Both the position numbers and the translations under genes were made by a program. Below the pieces are notes generated by a model, which saw nothing but the letters and a program-made list of their open reading frames with translations, was not told the DNA's origin and made no database searches. A DNA stretch of 56,638 bases from a virus, in IMG/VR virus record IMGVR_UViG_3300009494_000003, positions 1 through 56,638 of that record; one strand, written 5' to 3'. Shown here piece by piece: positions 33,554 through 42,328 of this stretch (within the stretch, counting starts at the first letter, position 1; every line of letters begins with the position of its first letter).

Positions 33554-34243
33554 ATGGTTTCTAGGATAAAGCCAAAAATTGTGTTGGATCATGCGATGCG
33601 GGATCGGATCAATGAGTTTTACTCGGCGCGACTCGGGGAGGAGGTGATCGGCCTTGAGTGTTTTTCCGATCCGCAACTGGATTCACATATTTGCAGCATA
33701 CTGGCGCTGCCTGAGAATGGCCAGCCCTGTGAATACTGCAAGAACGTGTTCGGACGCCAGTGTCTGGTGACGTGTCATATTCACTATTTTTGTCTCGCAG
33801 TTTTTGCTTTTCGTCTGGGTATTGGCGAGGGCAAGAAGAAAACCACGCTCAATACCGCGCTCAAGCACAACCTCAAGACGCTTTCATACAAGAAGCTCCA
33901 TGCGCTTGTGTTGGAGGTCCTGGCGGCGGAGAAGACTTCGGAGTCCGAATCCCCGGTTACTTCGGGCGAACAGACAGTCCCCGTGTCCGGGGCGGAAGAT
34001 GCACCCATGAAAAAACGTGCGCGCAAGCGTCGTGAGCCTGCGTTCGATGATGCCGGGAACGAACTCATTACCATTACTCAGGCGGCAGAGGTCTATGGAT
34101 GTACGTATGTCAATATGTACAGCCACATTCGACGGGGGAATGTGGAGAAGGTGGTTTACGAGGGGATGAATTATGTCCGGAAAAAGGACGTTGAAGCTTT
34201 TCGAGATCGAAAAAAATCGGATGGCAGCGAGGTGTCCTCATGA
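33554..34243 (+). CDS. Cys-cluster protein with MerR/excisionase-type HTH
   Basis: 229 residues, ATG preceded by AGGAGTAGGAT. The N-terminal half has a Cys/His cluster (CEYCKNVFGRQCLVTCHIHYFC, split here as CEYCKNVFGRQC and VTCHIHYFC; about 55-77). A flexible linker (about 120-160) with basic KKRARKRRE follows. The C-terminus is a winged-helix of the excisionase/MerR kind (ITITQAAEVYGCTY, HIRRGNVEKVVYEG, YVRKKDVEAF). DNA-binding regulator is the likely role. Confidence 0.5.
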   Translation: MVSRIKPKIVLDHAMRDRINEFYSARLGEEVIGLECFSDPQLDSHICSILALPENGQPCEYCKNVFGRQCLVTCHIHYFCLAVFAFRLGIGEGKKKTTLNTALKHNLKTLSYKKLHALVLEVLAAEKTSESESPVTSGEQTVPVSGAEDAPMKKRARKRREPAFDDAGNELITITQAAEVYGCTYVNMYSHIRRGNVEKVVYEGMNYVRKKDVEAFRDRKKSDGSEVSS

Positions 34244-34845
34244 ATGATACATTTGAAAATTCAGACGGACAAAAAATCGCAGAGGCGCGCAATGACAAGG
34301 TAGTAGTGGAGATCTGGCGGAAGGATCACAGCGATGGCAAGACGTATTTCGATGTGCTCTGCAAGTCCGAGTCGAGATACCAGACGTCTATGGACGAGGG
34401 TCGGAGTCTTTCAGACTTACTTCGATGTGAACACATTCCCTCCTTGGTGATTGCTGTCGTGCGTGTAATGGAGTTCGTGGCGGGCTATCTTCGGGAGATT
34501 CGGCGATCTGAAGGTCGTGTACAGATAGTTGATACCCTGGACGTGGTAACCACGTGGGTAGAGCCCGGTTTCGAGTTTGACAGAGATGACGCGATACCTG
34601 CTCCCAGGCAGGTGAAGGAGATCAAGTGCGGGGCGGTTGTCACCGAGCTTCATGAGGGAGACACGGGCTTGTTCATCCGCTGTCGGCGTGAGTATCCGGT
34701 GGGTGGTCAATGGAAGCGCACGGGATTTATTCAGCAACGTGACCTCCGCGATTTGATTGTCTCGGTTACCGAGATGTGGAAGCATGTAGTAAATTCAGCG
34801 GACGGTAATGCACCTGGAACGCAGGGCGGTTTCTATCCGGGGTAA
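34240..34845 (+). CDS. Hypothetical protein
   Basis: 201 residues, overlapping the previous stop as ATGA. Alternating strands and helices (KVVVEIWRKDHSDG, TYFDVLCKSE; CGAVVTELHEGDTGLFIRC) suggest a small alpha/beta protein with a basic C-terminal half. No family recognised. It is placed just before the DNA polymerase gene. Confidence 0.5.
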   Translation: MNDTFENSDGQKIAEARNDKVVVEIWRKDHSDGKTYFDVLCKSESRYQTSMDEGRSLSDLLRCEHIPSLVIAVVRVMEFVAGYLREIRRSEGRVQIVDTLDVVTTWVEPGFEFDRDDAIPAPRQVKEIKCGAVVTELHEGDTGLFIRCRREYPVGGQWKRTGFIQQRDLRDLIVSVTEMWKHVVNSADGNAPGTQGGFYPG

Positions 34846-34848
34846 TTG

Positions 34849-37104
34849 ATGTTTTTTTCGAAGACAAAAATTCCGCCAACCTACTATCTGATTGATAATC
34901 CGAAGAAGCTCGCGTGGCTTCTCCAGGAGCTTCTTCAGTCCTCGGAATTTTCGTTCGACATCGAGACCAACTATCCAACGTGGAAGAACAAAAAACGGCT
35001 GCCTTCCGATTTCACCGAGTGTATCTGCGGCATTTCTTTTTCGTGGGGCCGTACGCATGTGGAGAGTCCCTGGATGCCGGGTCTCGCGGGTTACGTGCCG
35101 ATCACCAATTCCGATGACAGTCCTTACTGGGGAGATCGACAGAGCTATGTCGTGGGCGCGCTGCGCGAGGTACTGGAGTCTGACATTTCCAAGGTGGCGC
35201 AGAATGGTAAGTTCGATGTCTACAAGCTGATGTTTCTCTCGGATGTTCAGACAAGGGCTTTGGCTTTTGACACGATGTTGGCTCACGCCATCCTGGACGA
35301 GGACCGACGCCAGTGCTCGCACGCGTTGAAGTCGGACTTTGGGTTGGAGGGTCAGGTTCTCAAGCTTGGGATGTCAGACCGATACCTTTCGTCAGAAGGG
35401 AGTTTTTTCAAGGACGACCTCAACGAGGCGCTCAACTTCTATGACCAGCAGCTCCGGCGTTACTCGAAAGTGCCTCTCAACAAACTCTACCCCTACGGGT
35501 GTGCCGACGCGGACCTTACACTGTCACTGAAGTACGTTTTCGAGCCGATGCTTGCCGAGCAGGGGATGCTGCAATTGTTTAACGAGGTTGTGATGCCCTT
35601 GCAGCACGTACTGACCGTGATGGAGCTGCACGGTGTTCCCCTTGATATTCCGGTTGCCCAGCGTGTTCGCGAGGAGCACGGGTCGCTCATGCGAGAGGCT
35701 GAGAAGCTTATCTATGAGCTGGCTGCCAAGAGCGATCCGTCGTCCGAAAAAGAATCGAGGACATTGCGTTTCAACGTAGGCTCCCCTCAGCAGTTGGGCA
35801 AGATTCTTTTCTCTCCGATCAAAGAGGGGGGTATGGGCCTGAGCGGGAAACGTAACCAGCTCGGCAAATGGATAACCGATGGCGATGTGATAAAGGAGCT
35901 GGACCATCCCATCAGTGAACCGATTTTGAAATTTAGGCGCGCTGAGCAAATTCATGGTCACTATGCCGACGCCGCGCTGAATAAGGTTGTCGAGGTGACC
36001 AACGAGGGGCAGATCGGATGGGTTCACCCACAGTACTGGATGGATTCAGTCACGGGCAGGCTCAAGTGCACTGAGCCAAATTTGACAACGTTGCCCAAGC
36101 CCGAAAATGGGGGCATGATTGTCAAAGGCATGTGGCGTGCCGATGATGACCATCTTTTTGTTTTTTCCGATTTCTCACAGATCGAGCTGCGCGTGATTGC
36201 ACACATTTCAGGGGAGCCTGTCTGGGTTGATGGCTTTCGTGCCGGGCACGACATGCATTCGGCGATGGCGAAGCGTATCTGGAACCTTGATTGTCCTGTC
36301 GAGGAGGTCAAAAAGAAATATGGGAAGGAACGTTCGGACGCGAAGACTGTCAATTTCGGAATTGCGTACGGCGAGTCCGAGTATTCTCTGTCGCAGCAGT
36401 TGGGGATGACGGTGGAGGATGCGTACAAGCTCATCAATGAAGATTATTTTGGTGCTGCGCCTGTCCTGCGTCGGTGGATAGATGAGGTTCACGAAACGCT
36501 CAAGCAGTTTGGCTCTGTGCAGAACCTTTTCGGGCGCATTCGTCACCTGCCTGATGCCATGATCCATGTACCTGACGGGGTTCCCTGGCCTGACAAGCAG
36601 GTGCGTCCGAAATGCTATCGGCAGGGTCCGTATCCCGCAGCCCTGGATATCGATCCGTCTGACCTCTACCTGGTGACAGAGCGTCATCTGTGCGATCAGA
36701 TCAGGATGAAGCAAAAGAAGCACCTGTACCATTGTCTGGATTGTCCGCACATTCAATCGTGCTTCATCAACCGTGAGGTCAAGTACACGGGTGGTCTTGT
36801 GGCGCGAGCGTTGCGCCAGGGGGTCAATGCGCCGATCCAGGGGAGTGCCGTGGACATGACGAGCTTGGCGTTGACTTGGATTCACCAGGATTTTTTGAAG
36901 TACGAAATTCCAGCGTGTCCCATTCTTCATATCCACGATGAGTTGATGGTGTATGCGCGGAAGGATGTGATCCCGCAGGTGATTCACATCATGGAACACA
37001 ACATGATCAAGCGTCTGGGGGATCGCCTTCAGTTCAAGGTTCCCATCTTGACGGATACCAAGGTGGTCCAGCGTTGGTCGGACAAACACGATGATGAGGA
37101 GTAA
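34849..37104 (+). CDS. polA: Family A DNA polymerase with 3'-5' exonuclease domain
   Basis: 751 residues from ATG 34849. The N-terminal 3'-5' exonuclease shows FSFDIETNYP (about 34-43) and VAQNGKFDVYKLM, then YGCADADLTLSL. The polymerase motifs are A: FSDFSQIELRVIAH (about 438-451), B: RSDAKTVNFGIAYG (about 493-506) and C: ILHIHDELMV (about 691-700). Like the T7 enzyme it has no 5'-nuclease, which is supplied by the 15.1 kb fusion. An insertion between motifs B and C contains a Cys cluster (CLDCPHIQSC, about 628), unusual for the family. The motif B residue matching E. coli 762 is Phe. Confidence 0.92.
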   Translation: MFFSKTKIPPTYYLIDNPKKLAWLLQELLQSSEFSFDIETNYPTWKNKKRLPSDFTECICGISFSWGRTHVESPWMPGLAGYVPITNSDDSPYWGDRQSYVVGALREVLESDISKVAQNGKFDVYKLMFLSDVQTRALAFDTMLAHAILDEDRRQCSHALKSDFGLEGQVLKLGMSDRYLSSEGSFFKDDLNEALNFYDQQLRRYSKVPLNKLYPYGCADADLTLSLKYVFEPMLAEQGMLQLFNEVVMPLQHVLTVMELHGVPLDIPVAQRVREEHGSLMREAEKLIYELAAKSDPSSEKESRTLRFNVGSPQQLGKILFSPIKEGGMGLSGKRNQLGKWITDGDVIKELDHPISEPILKFRRAEQIHGHYADAALNKVVEVTNEGQIGWVHPQYWMDSVTGRLKCTEPNLTTLPKPENGGMIVKGMWRADDDHLFVFSDFSQIELRVIAHISGEPVWVDGFRAGHDMHSAMAKRIWNLDCPVEEVKKKYGKERSDAKTVNFGIAYGESEYSLSQQLGMTVEDAYKLINEDYFGAAPVLRRWIDEVHETLKQFGSVQNLFGRIRHLPDAMIHVPDGVPWPDKQVRPKCYRQGPYPAALDIDPSDLYLVTERHLCDQIRMKQKKHLYHCLDCPHIQSCFINREVKYTGGLVARALRQGVNAPIQGSAVDMTSLALTWIHQDFLKYEIPACPILHIHDELMVYARKDVIPQVIHIMEHNMIKRLGDRLQFKVPILTDTKVVQRWSDKHDDEE

Positions 37105-37109
37105 TCTCA

Positions 37110-38300
37110 TTGAACGGTGAATGGAATATTTTTGAAGGCGACTGCATTGAGGTGATGCGGCGCATGGAACCTCAGTCGGTCCATTGCTGCGTCACGTCGC
37201 CGCCTTATTTTGGGCTCAGAGATTATAAGGTTGATGGACAAGTTGGCCTTGAGCAAACGCCTGAAGAATACGTTGCCAAGCTGGTCGAGGTGTTTCGTGG
37301 AGTTTGGAATGTGTTGAGGGATGACGGAACTCTTTGGTTGGTCATTGGTGATTCCTATGCAAGCGATACGAAGTGGGGCGGTACAACCGGGGGCAAACAC
37401 GCAGCTGGACTCTACGGAGCTACTGGATTAGGACGCAACCATACTCGATCAGGATTGCCAGATAAGAATCTAGTTGGCATCCCCTGGCGGGTTGCGCTCG
37501 CGCTTCAGGCCGACGGGTGGTATCTTCGTAGTGACATAATTTGGGCCAAGTTGAATCCGATGCCGGAATCAGTAAGGGACAGGCCAACAAAATCCCACGA
37601 GTACATTTTCTTGCTGACAAAGAAACCTAAGTACTTTTATGATCAGGAGGCAGTGAAGGAAGATGCAGTAGGGGGGACAAAAGGTAAGGGTGCATCATTT
37701 AAGCGCGAGGGGAGTAAACGCGAGGCACCGAATCCTGGTCACTCAATGGGAACCCATCGTCCAGATAGAGATGATGTAGCTTACAACGGACCTAAGCGAA
37801 ACAAACGCGATGTGTGGGTGGTTGCGACACAACCGTTTAGGGGTGCGCACTTTGCAGTGTATCCACCGAAGTTGATTGAGCCTTGTATTTTGGCGGGGGT
37901 GCCCAAGCACTGTTGCCCTGTTTGCGGTGCTCCCTGGGTGCGGGTTGTGGAACGCCCAAAGATTGAACGTTCTGCCGAGGTTGGCCCGAGGAAACAAGAT
38001 GGGGGTTTGACCAGTAAGGCCGGGATGGATCGTACTGGTTTGTCACACTTTAAATATAATGAATGGCTGAGAGAAAACTCGTCTCGAACAGTTGGGTGGA
38101 AGCCTTCTTGTGGATGCAACGCGGGTGCTACAGCAGGCACAGTGCTTGACCCATTCTGTGGCACAGGAACAACAGGGGTGGTTGCTGTGCCTATGGGGTA
38201 TAATTTTAAAGGCATTGATTTGAATCCTGAGAGTGTGGAAATGGCTCGCAGGAGGATTACTGACACTTTGAGAAAGGAAGCTAGCTATGTCAAAAGATGA
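37110..38300 (+). CDS. Beta-class DNA methyltransferase, TSPPY type (N4-cytosine likely)
   Basis: 396 residues with a TTG start at 37110 behind GAGGAG. Motif IV is VTSPPYFGLRDY (about 27-38); the TSPPY form is typical of N4-cytosine enzymes, although adenine enzymes exist. Motif I comes late: DPFCGTGTTGVVA (about 346-358) and GIDLNPESVEMARRRI. A Cys pair (CCPVCGAPW, about 268) and CGCNAG (about 335) may bind zinc. It is the third methyltransferase in the window. The end overlaps the next gene by 14 bases. Confidence 0.85.
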   Translation: MNGEWNIFEGDCIEVMRRMEPQSVHCCVTSPPYFGLRDYKVDGQVGLEQTPEEYVAKLVEVFRGVWNVLRDDGTLWLVIGDSYASDTKWGGTTGGKHAAGLYGATGLGRNHTRSGLPDKNLVGIPWRVALALQADGWYLRSDIIWAKLNPMPESVRDRPTKSHEYIFLLTKKPKYFYDQEAVKEDAVGGTKGKGASFKREGSKREAPNPGHSMGTHRPDRDDVAYNGPKRNKRDVWVVATQPFRGAHFAVYPPKLIEPCILAGVPKHCCPVCGAPWVRVVERPKIERSAEVGPRKQDGGLTSKAGMDRTGLSHFKYNEWLRENSSRTVGWKPSCGCNAGATAGTVLDPFCGTGTTGVVAVPMGYNFKGIDLNPESVEMARRRITDTLRKEASYVKR

Positions 38301-39102
38301 AGTTCGGGAGCAAGTTGAAGAGTTGTTGTGCTTTGATGGGCCACAAGATCCCACTCACCCCGACGAAATTCGTGCACAGATCATTGAGAAGCATGGGGAG
38401 GAGTATCTCGACCAAAGGGTCTTATCGAAGCAGTTGGAAGAAGTGTTCGATGCGCTGAGTACTGAGAATGATGATCTCACTGAGGCCATCCAGGACCTTC
38501 AGGAACAACTGGATGATGCGCTTGACCGTAAGCGAGATGTTTTGGTTATTCTGGGCACATTGGAATGGCTCGATGAGAACATCATTAACCAAACCGTGTT
38601 ACGTGGCGCAATTCGGGATGTGCTTGACCAGGATCTTCCGGGGTACAAGAGCTTGTTGGCTCGTTACGGAGCCCTTTCTGCGTCCACGCATTTTGATGAG
38701 AACGGTCGTTTTATCTCTTGGAGGAAACGGCGTTTGTTGGACCCCACTAAGTTCTCGGGGGTTGCTGTGGAGAAGGACGTTCTCCGCTGCCCGAAGTGCC
38801 AGCTGGGTTTCCGGGACGAGGAAGACCTGGATCGGCATATCGCGTCAGAGTGTGAGTACCAGGACGAGGAGGCGTTTTTCCAGAAGCGGGAGGATGTGGA
38901 GAAGATGCGCAAGTCGCGCTTCGATCTGAGTAAGGAGCTTTACTGCGATGTTTGCGACTACACGGCCAAGAGTCCCGGTGGCCTGGCTTCGCATAAGCGG
39001 GGCAAGGCGCACAAGCGGCAGGTTGCACTATCAAAGCCGCCTCCGACCAAGCGGCGTCATAAGGCCAAGAAAAAAGCAAGGAAGGGGAAGAAAAATGCCT
39101 AA
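38287..39102 (+). CDS. Two-finger C2H2-type zinc-finger protein with coiled coil
   Basis: 271 residues. Residues 40-85 form a heptad-rich coiled coil (EEVFDALSTENDDLTEAIQ). Two zinc fingers follow: LRCPKCQLGF ... LDRHIASEC (about 165-188, C2HC type) and LYCDVCDYTA ... LASHKRGKAH (about 217-241, C2H2). The tail is strongly basic (KRRHKAKKKARKGKKNA). C2H2 fingers are rare in bacteria but recur in phages; nucleic-acid binding is probable. It starts inside the end of the methyltransferase and overlaps the next gene by eight bases. Confidence 0.65.
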   Translation: MSKDEVREQVEELLCFDGPQDPTHPDEIRAQIIEKHGEEYLDQRVLSKQLEEVFDALSTENDDLTEAIQDLQEQLDDALDRKRDVLVILGTLEWLDENIINQTVLRGAIRDVLDQDLPGYKSLLARYGALSASTHFDENGRFISWRKRRLLDPTKFSGVAVEKDVLRCPKCQLGFRDEEDLDRHIASECEYQDEEAFFQKREDVEKMRKSRFDLSKELYCDVCDYTAKSPGGLASHKRGKAHKRQVALSKPPPTKRRHKAKKKARKGKKNA

Positions 39103-40015
39103 AGCTCAATGGGTAAGATGGAAGAAGGGGGGAGGCCCGCGTGTCCGGGGTACGTTGAAGTATGATCCTCCTCAACCGTGGGGGCCATGGACAAAGATCA
39201 TGGGTGTTGTGGCCCGATGTGAGGGGGCGCATGACACAGTTGTATCGTATGACGAAACAGGCGTCACCTGGGGATATTTACAGTGGACGTTCAAGTCCGG
39301 GAGGCTTCAGAAGCTGTTGGAGAGCTTCAAGTCAATCCCTTCTTATGATTTCACGAACGAGGGCAAGCACCGCACACTTTTTGATCTAGTTTGTTGTGAG
39401 ATGAGCGTAATAGGGTTGATTCAAAAGTTCGAGCGTTTCGGTTTCAGAATCACGGGTGGCAAGTTCGTCGACTTGCGGACCGGACGTGCTCTCAACATGA
39501 ACAACCGGACACAGCGGAAACGATGCGTCGATATCTGTATGGGTCGTGTACAGTATCCTGGCAATCTCAAGAAGCAGCGGCAACATGCGATGGCTTTGGC
39601 CAACTTGTTCGCCATGATGGGCCAAGATTTCGCAGTGGCCGAAGCTCAGATACAGTTCGCCAAACAGGAGTTCAAGCGCCAGATGGGGTACAAGCGTCCT
39701 CCGCTCGGGGGCATGACCATTGCGGAGCTTTTGTACGCTGACAAGCCTGAAGCGTGGGAGACACCGTTAATCGCTCTCGCGCTTAACTTGTGGCAAAACT
39801 CCCCTGCTGCTGCCTACCGCTTGTTTTTGCGGGCTCGGAGAATGGATGGCAGTAGCGACCCCGAGACGTACTTTCAGCAGGCGTGGAAGCTCGCCAATCG
39901 ATCCAAGTTCGGAAACTGGGGTTGGGGTAAGCCTCAGAACAAGAGTCCTCGGGTGGTTCGTATCAAGAAGGCCATCAAGGAGTTTTACGGGATCAACATG
40001 AAGTATTTTAAGTGA
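39095..40015 (+). CDS. Possible lysozyme-like cell-wall hydrolase
   Basis: 306 residues from ATG 39095, behind GGAAGGGGAAG; longer frames upstream overlap the zinc-finger gene. The segment VVARCEGAHDTVVSYDETGVTW and GYLQWTFKSGRLQKLL (about 38-75) resembles lysozyme-like peptidoglycan hydrolases, where the Glu in CEGAHD would be catalytic. The rest is helical, ending in a basic tail. The position among replication genes is odd for an endolysin, so a virion-bound or other role, or a wrong call, is possible. Confidence 0.35.
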   Translation: MPKAQWVRWKKGGGPRVRGTLKYDPPQPWGPWTKIMGVVARCEGAHDTVVSYDETGVTWGYLQWTFKSGRLQKLLESFKSIPSYDFTNEGKHRTLFDLVCCEMSVIGLIQKFERFGFRITGGKFVDLRTGRALNMNNRTQRKRCVDICMGRVQYPGNLKKQRQHAMALANLFAMMGQDFAVAEAQIQFAKQEFKRQMGYKRPPLGGMTIAELLYADKPEAWETPLIALALNLWQNSPAAAYRLFLRARRMDGSSDPETYFQQAWKLANRSKFGNWGWGKPQNKSPRVVRIKKAIKEFYGINMKYFK

Positions 40016-40020
40016 GGCTG

Positions 40021-41118
40021 ATGCAGTTTTCGCTCAAATATCGACCTCGCCGGTTCTCCGAGGTCAAAGGTCAGGCGGTGTCTGTCCGAATCCTGGTCAA
40101 CTCTATCCGAATGTCCAGGGTCCCAACGGCACTCCTGTTTTCAGGTTTGAGAGGCACGGGCAAGACTACGCTGGCGCGCCTCTACGCGAAGGCGCTCAAT
40201 TGCCCAACTTTTCTCAAGGAGAACGAACCTTGTTGTCAGTGCGAATCGTGTGTGGATGCTGAGGCCTTGGCCCATCTGTCCATCCTTGAGCTGGACGCGG
40301 CATCTCATTCCGGTGTGGATGATATTCGGGACCTTGAATCAATCCTCGCCCAGGTCATTCCCCATGTGTATCGGGTTGTAATTCTTGATGAGGTTCACAT
40401 GCTTTCGAAGTCGGCCCAGGCCGCGCTCCTGAAGACCATTGAGGAACCCCCGAAGAACACTGTTTTTCTCCTGGTTACGACCGATCCCCAGCGCCTGGAG
40501 GATACGGTCAGGTCACGGTGCCTGAGCATGCCTCTTCAGGCGCTGTCTGAGGTGGATGTTGCCGAGAGTATCAGATTTATCCTCGATTCAGAGGCACGGG
40601 TTTACACGGAGGAGTTCGTAGAAACCCTCTCACGGCTCGGAGGAGGCTCTCTCAGGGACGTTCAGCAGATACTGGACGCACAGATCATTGCTGCGGGGGA
40701 TGGTCCCCTGGATGTCAACCTGCTCAAGGGGGCCGTGGGTGTAATCTCTCGCGAGGAGTATGGGAACCTGGCGGATGTTCTCGATCAGCGCAATCTACGG
40801 TTTTTCCTTGAGGAAATCCGCCGTTGGTACGCGGAAGGTAGGGACCTGAAGCACCTTTTCATCGAGGGTCTGCCGATTCTTATTCGTGATCTGGGCATCT
40901 TTTTGTCGGGCGTTGAGGAGGGTCAGGTTAACCTTTTGAGTGGCATACCCTACCGATCCCTTTCCAGTAATTTAACCTTGACACTCGCGGACCTCAAGAT
41001 GTTGAGTCACGAGTGGGAGGTTTCGATGAACTACATGCGGTACACATCTTTCCCGAGGGTTGTTTGGGGCATGTTTGCGGTCAAGGTGTGTGCAGGTGAA
41101 TCAACTACCCACGACTAA
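40021..41118 (+). CDS. dnaX: DnaX-like clamp loader ATPase
   Basis: 365 residues. I prefer ATG 40021 (MQFSLKYRPRRFSEVKGQ) over the GTG at 40012. AAA+ motifs: FSGLRGTGKTTLARLYAKAL (Walker A, about 42), CCQCESC (zinc module, about 69-75), VVILDEVHMLSK (Walker B, about 121), LLKTIEEPP (about 137), and SRCLSMPL as sensor/arginine finger (about 166). It would load the clamp encoded at 32.4 kb. The final codons and the stop (41096-41118) lie inside the right end of the TnpB transposon, so the original C-terminus may have been replaced. Confidence 0.88.
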   Translation: MQFSLKYRPRRFSEVKGQAVSVRILVNSIRMSRVPTALLFSGLRGTGKTTLARLYAKALNCPTFLKENEPCCQCESCVDAEALAHLSILELDAASHSGVDDIRDLESILAQVIPHVYRVVILDEVHMLSKSAQAALLKTIEEPPKNTVFLLVTTDPQRLEDTVRSRCLSMPLQALSEVDVAESIRFILDSEARVYTEEFVETLSRLGGGSLRDVQQILDAQIIAAGDGPLDVNLLKGAVGVISREEYGNLADVLDQRNLRFFLEEIRRWYAEGRDLKHLFIEGLPILIRDLGIFLSGVEEGQVNLLSGIPYRSLSSNLTLTLADLKMLSHEWEVSMNYMRYTSFPRVVWGMFAVKVCAGESTTHD

Positions 41119-41127
41119 AGCCGAGGG
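41096..41127 (-). other. Right end of the IS200/IS605-type element with subterminal hairpin
   Basis: Read on the minus strand, CCCTCGGC-TTTA-GTCGTGGG (41127-41108) folds as a hairpin with one mismatch and leads into GTAGTTGATTCAC, the usual right-end look of these elements. The 3' end of tnpB and this hairpin would form the scaffold of the omega-RNA; the guide would be the bases next to the tip, here dnaX sequence below 41096. Confidence 0.6.
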
Positions 41128-42242
41128 CTTGTAACTGAATCATGATTAGAAGAACCACAACTCGCTACCTTGGATCGAAACCCGTTAGGCTGGTTGACGA
41201 CAGCCCTGGCACTGATGTTCAGCGCCGCGATGTGATCGGCGGGTCCAGAGTGCCCACACGATCTACAGCAGAAAAGGTCTCTGCTCTTCCTGTTCCCCTT
41301 CTCGATATGCCCACAGACAGGACACTCCCGACTCGTGTTCCTCGGATCGACTTTGACCACGGGGACACCGGAGAGGACTGCCTTGTAGGAAATAAAGCTA
41401 CCGAGTTGAAAGAATCCCCAGTTAGACATCCTGTTTCTCTGGCTGCGACGGGCCTTGGCTCGGCCACGGATACCCCTGAGGTCCTCAAGAGCGATTCCAT
41501 GTCCGGTGCGTTTCGCAGTAGCGACGATGTCCTTGGAGATGATGTGGTTTGTATTGGTTTGGAACCGGGCCTGCTGCCCGGAGATCTGCCTCAGTTTTCG
41601 TTTGGCCGACTTCGTACCCTTGCGTTGCAAGTTCTTACGACGGTGGCCATATTTGCGGCGATTCTCTTCTACAGCAGCTCCGCTGTAGCTCTTCCCTCGG
41701 CTGTCGACCGCGAGATTGACAATCCCGAGATCGACACCCAGGAACTTCTCAATATCGATCTTGTCGGGCTCTTCGACATCGCAGGTGCAACCGAGATAGA
41801 AAACTCCGTTGATGAGCAGGAGGTCTACCTCACCCTTACGGTGTTCGAGGAGCTTCCGTTGGTGCTCGCCGCAAACAAAATCGATCTTCATCCGACCGTC
41901 CAGTGTCCATATGGACAGGCGGTTGTCACTGAGCAATCGGAAGATCCGATCATCATAGGGTTGGGCCGCGTGCTTTTTGAACGCACGGCGTTTCCCACTG
42001 AATACCTTATACGCATCAGAGACTTTTGCGATGCAGCGAACTGTCATCTGTGCCGCCAACCCGAATTGTCCACGGACCTCGTGGTATACAAGTTTATGAA
42101 GGTCATATTGTCTGAGCGTCTTGGCATTCCAAGCCTCGGACGATATCCAATTGCATGCCTCGTTGCAAGTCTCCAGTGTCCGTTTGAGAGCATCGAACTG
42201 CGTGGGCGTTGGATGGAGTTTGATGTTTGCAGTGAGTTTCAT
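41115..42242 (-). CDS. tnpB: TnpB, RNA-guided nuclease of IS605 family
   Basis: 375 residues from the ATG at 42242 on the minus strand; the longer frame to 42647 reads through the promoter and flanking DNA and is rejected. The start METMKL-like region (MKLTANIKLHPTPTQF) is typical. RuvC motifs are complete: FLGVDLGIVNLAVD (first Asp, about 170), ALEDLRGIRGR (Glu, about 258) and PADHIAALNISA (last Asp, about 345), with the zinc finger CPVCGHIEKG ... CCRSCG between. So the nuclease looks active. It cuts DNA next to a short motif using an omega-RNA from the element's right end. Confidence 0.9.
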   Translation of the reverse strand: MKLTANIKLHPTPTQFDALKRTLETCNEACNWISSEAWNAKTLRQYDLHKLVYHEVRGQFGLAAQMTVRCIAKVSDAYKVFSGKRRAFKKHAAQPYDDRIFRLLSDNRLSIWTLDGRMKIDFVCGEHQRKLLEHRKGEVDLLLINGVFYLGCTCDVEEPDKIDIEKFLGVDLGIVNLAVDSRGKSYSGAAVEENRRKYGHRRKNLQRKGTKSAKRKLRQISGQQARFQTNTNHIISKDIVATAKRTGHGIALEDLRGIRGRAKARRSQRNRMSNWGFFQLGSFISYKAVLSGVPVVKVDPRNTSRECPVCGHIEKGNRKSRDLFCCRSCGHSGPADHIAALNISARAVVNQPNGFRSKVASCGSSNHDSVTSPRL

Positions 42243-42249
42243 TGTTTCA

Positions 42250-42278
42250 AGTATAGAGGGGGAGTGGTTTAATGTCAA
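42250..42278 (-). promoter_or_regulatory. Consensus promoter of tnpB
   Basis: On the minus strand TTGACA (42278-42273), 17 bases and TATACT (42255-42250) match the sigma-70 consensus. The ATG follows only seven bases after the -10 box, so the mRNA would be nearly leaderless. Confidence 0.7.
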
Positions 42279-42328
42279 GAAGTTTGTTAATTTTTCAGGA
42301 GTGGAATTCCGCGTTGGAAAGACCATGA

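Larger units (their letters stand above)
41096..42290 (-). mobile_element. IS200/IS605-family element carrying only tnpB (IS1341-like)
   Basis: It contains tnpB, its promoter and a right-end hairpin, but no tnpA, so it depends on a transposase elsewhere. The right end is placed by the hairpin and terminal motif; the left end is uncertain and set just beyond the promoter (about 42290). It is inserted opposite to the phage genes between dnaX and the zinc-ribbon gene at 42329. Confidence 0.6.

Noticed and set aside
41142-42272. 376-codon frame on the + strand opposite tnpB
   Set aside because: The minus strand has complete TnpB motifs and a consensus promoter; the + frame has no recognisable features.
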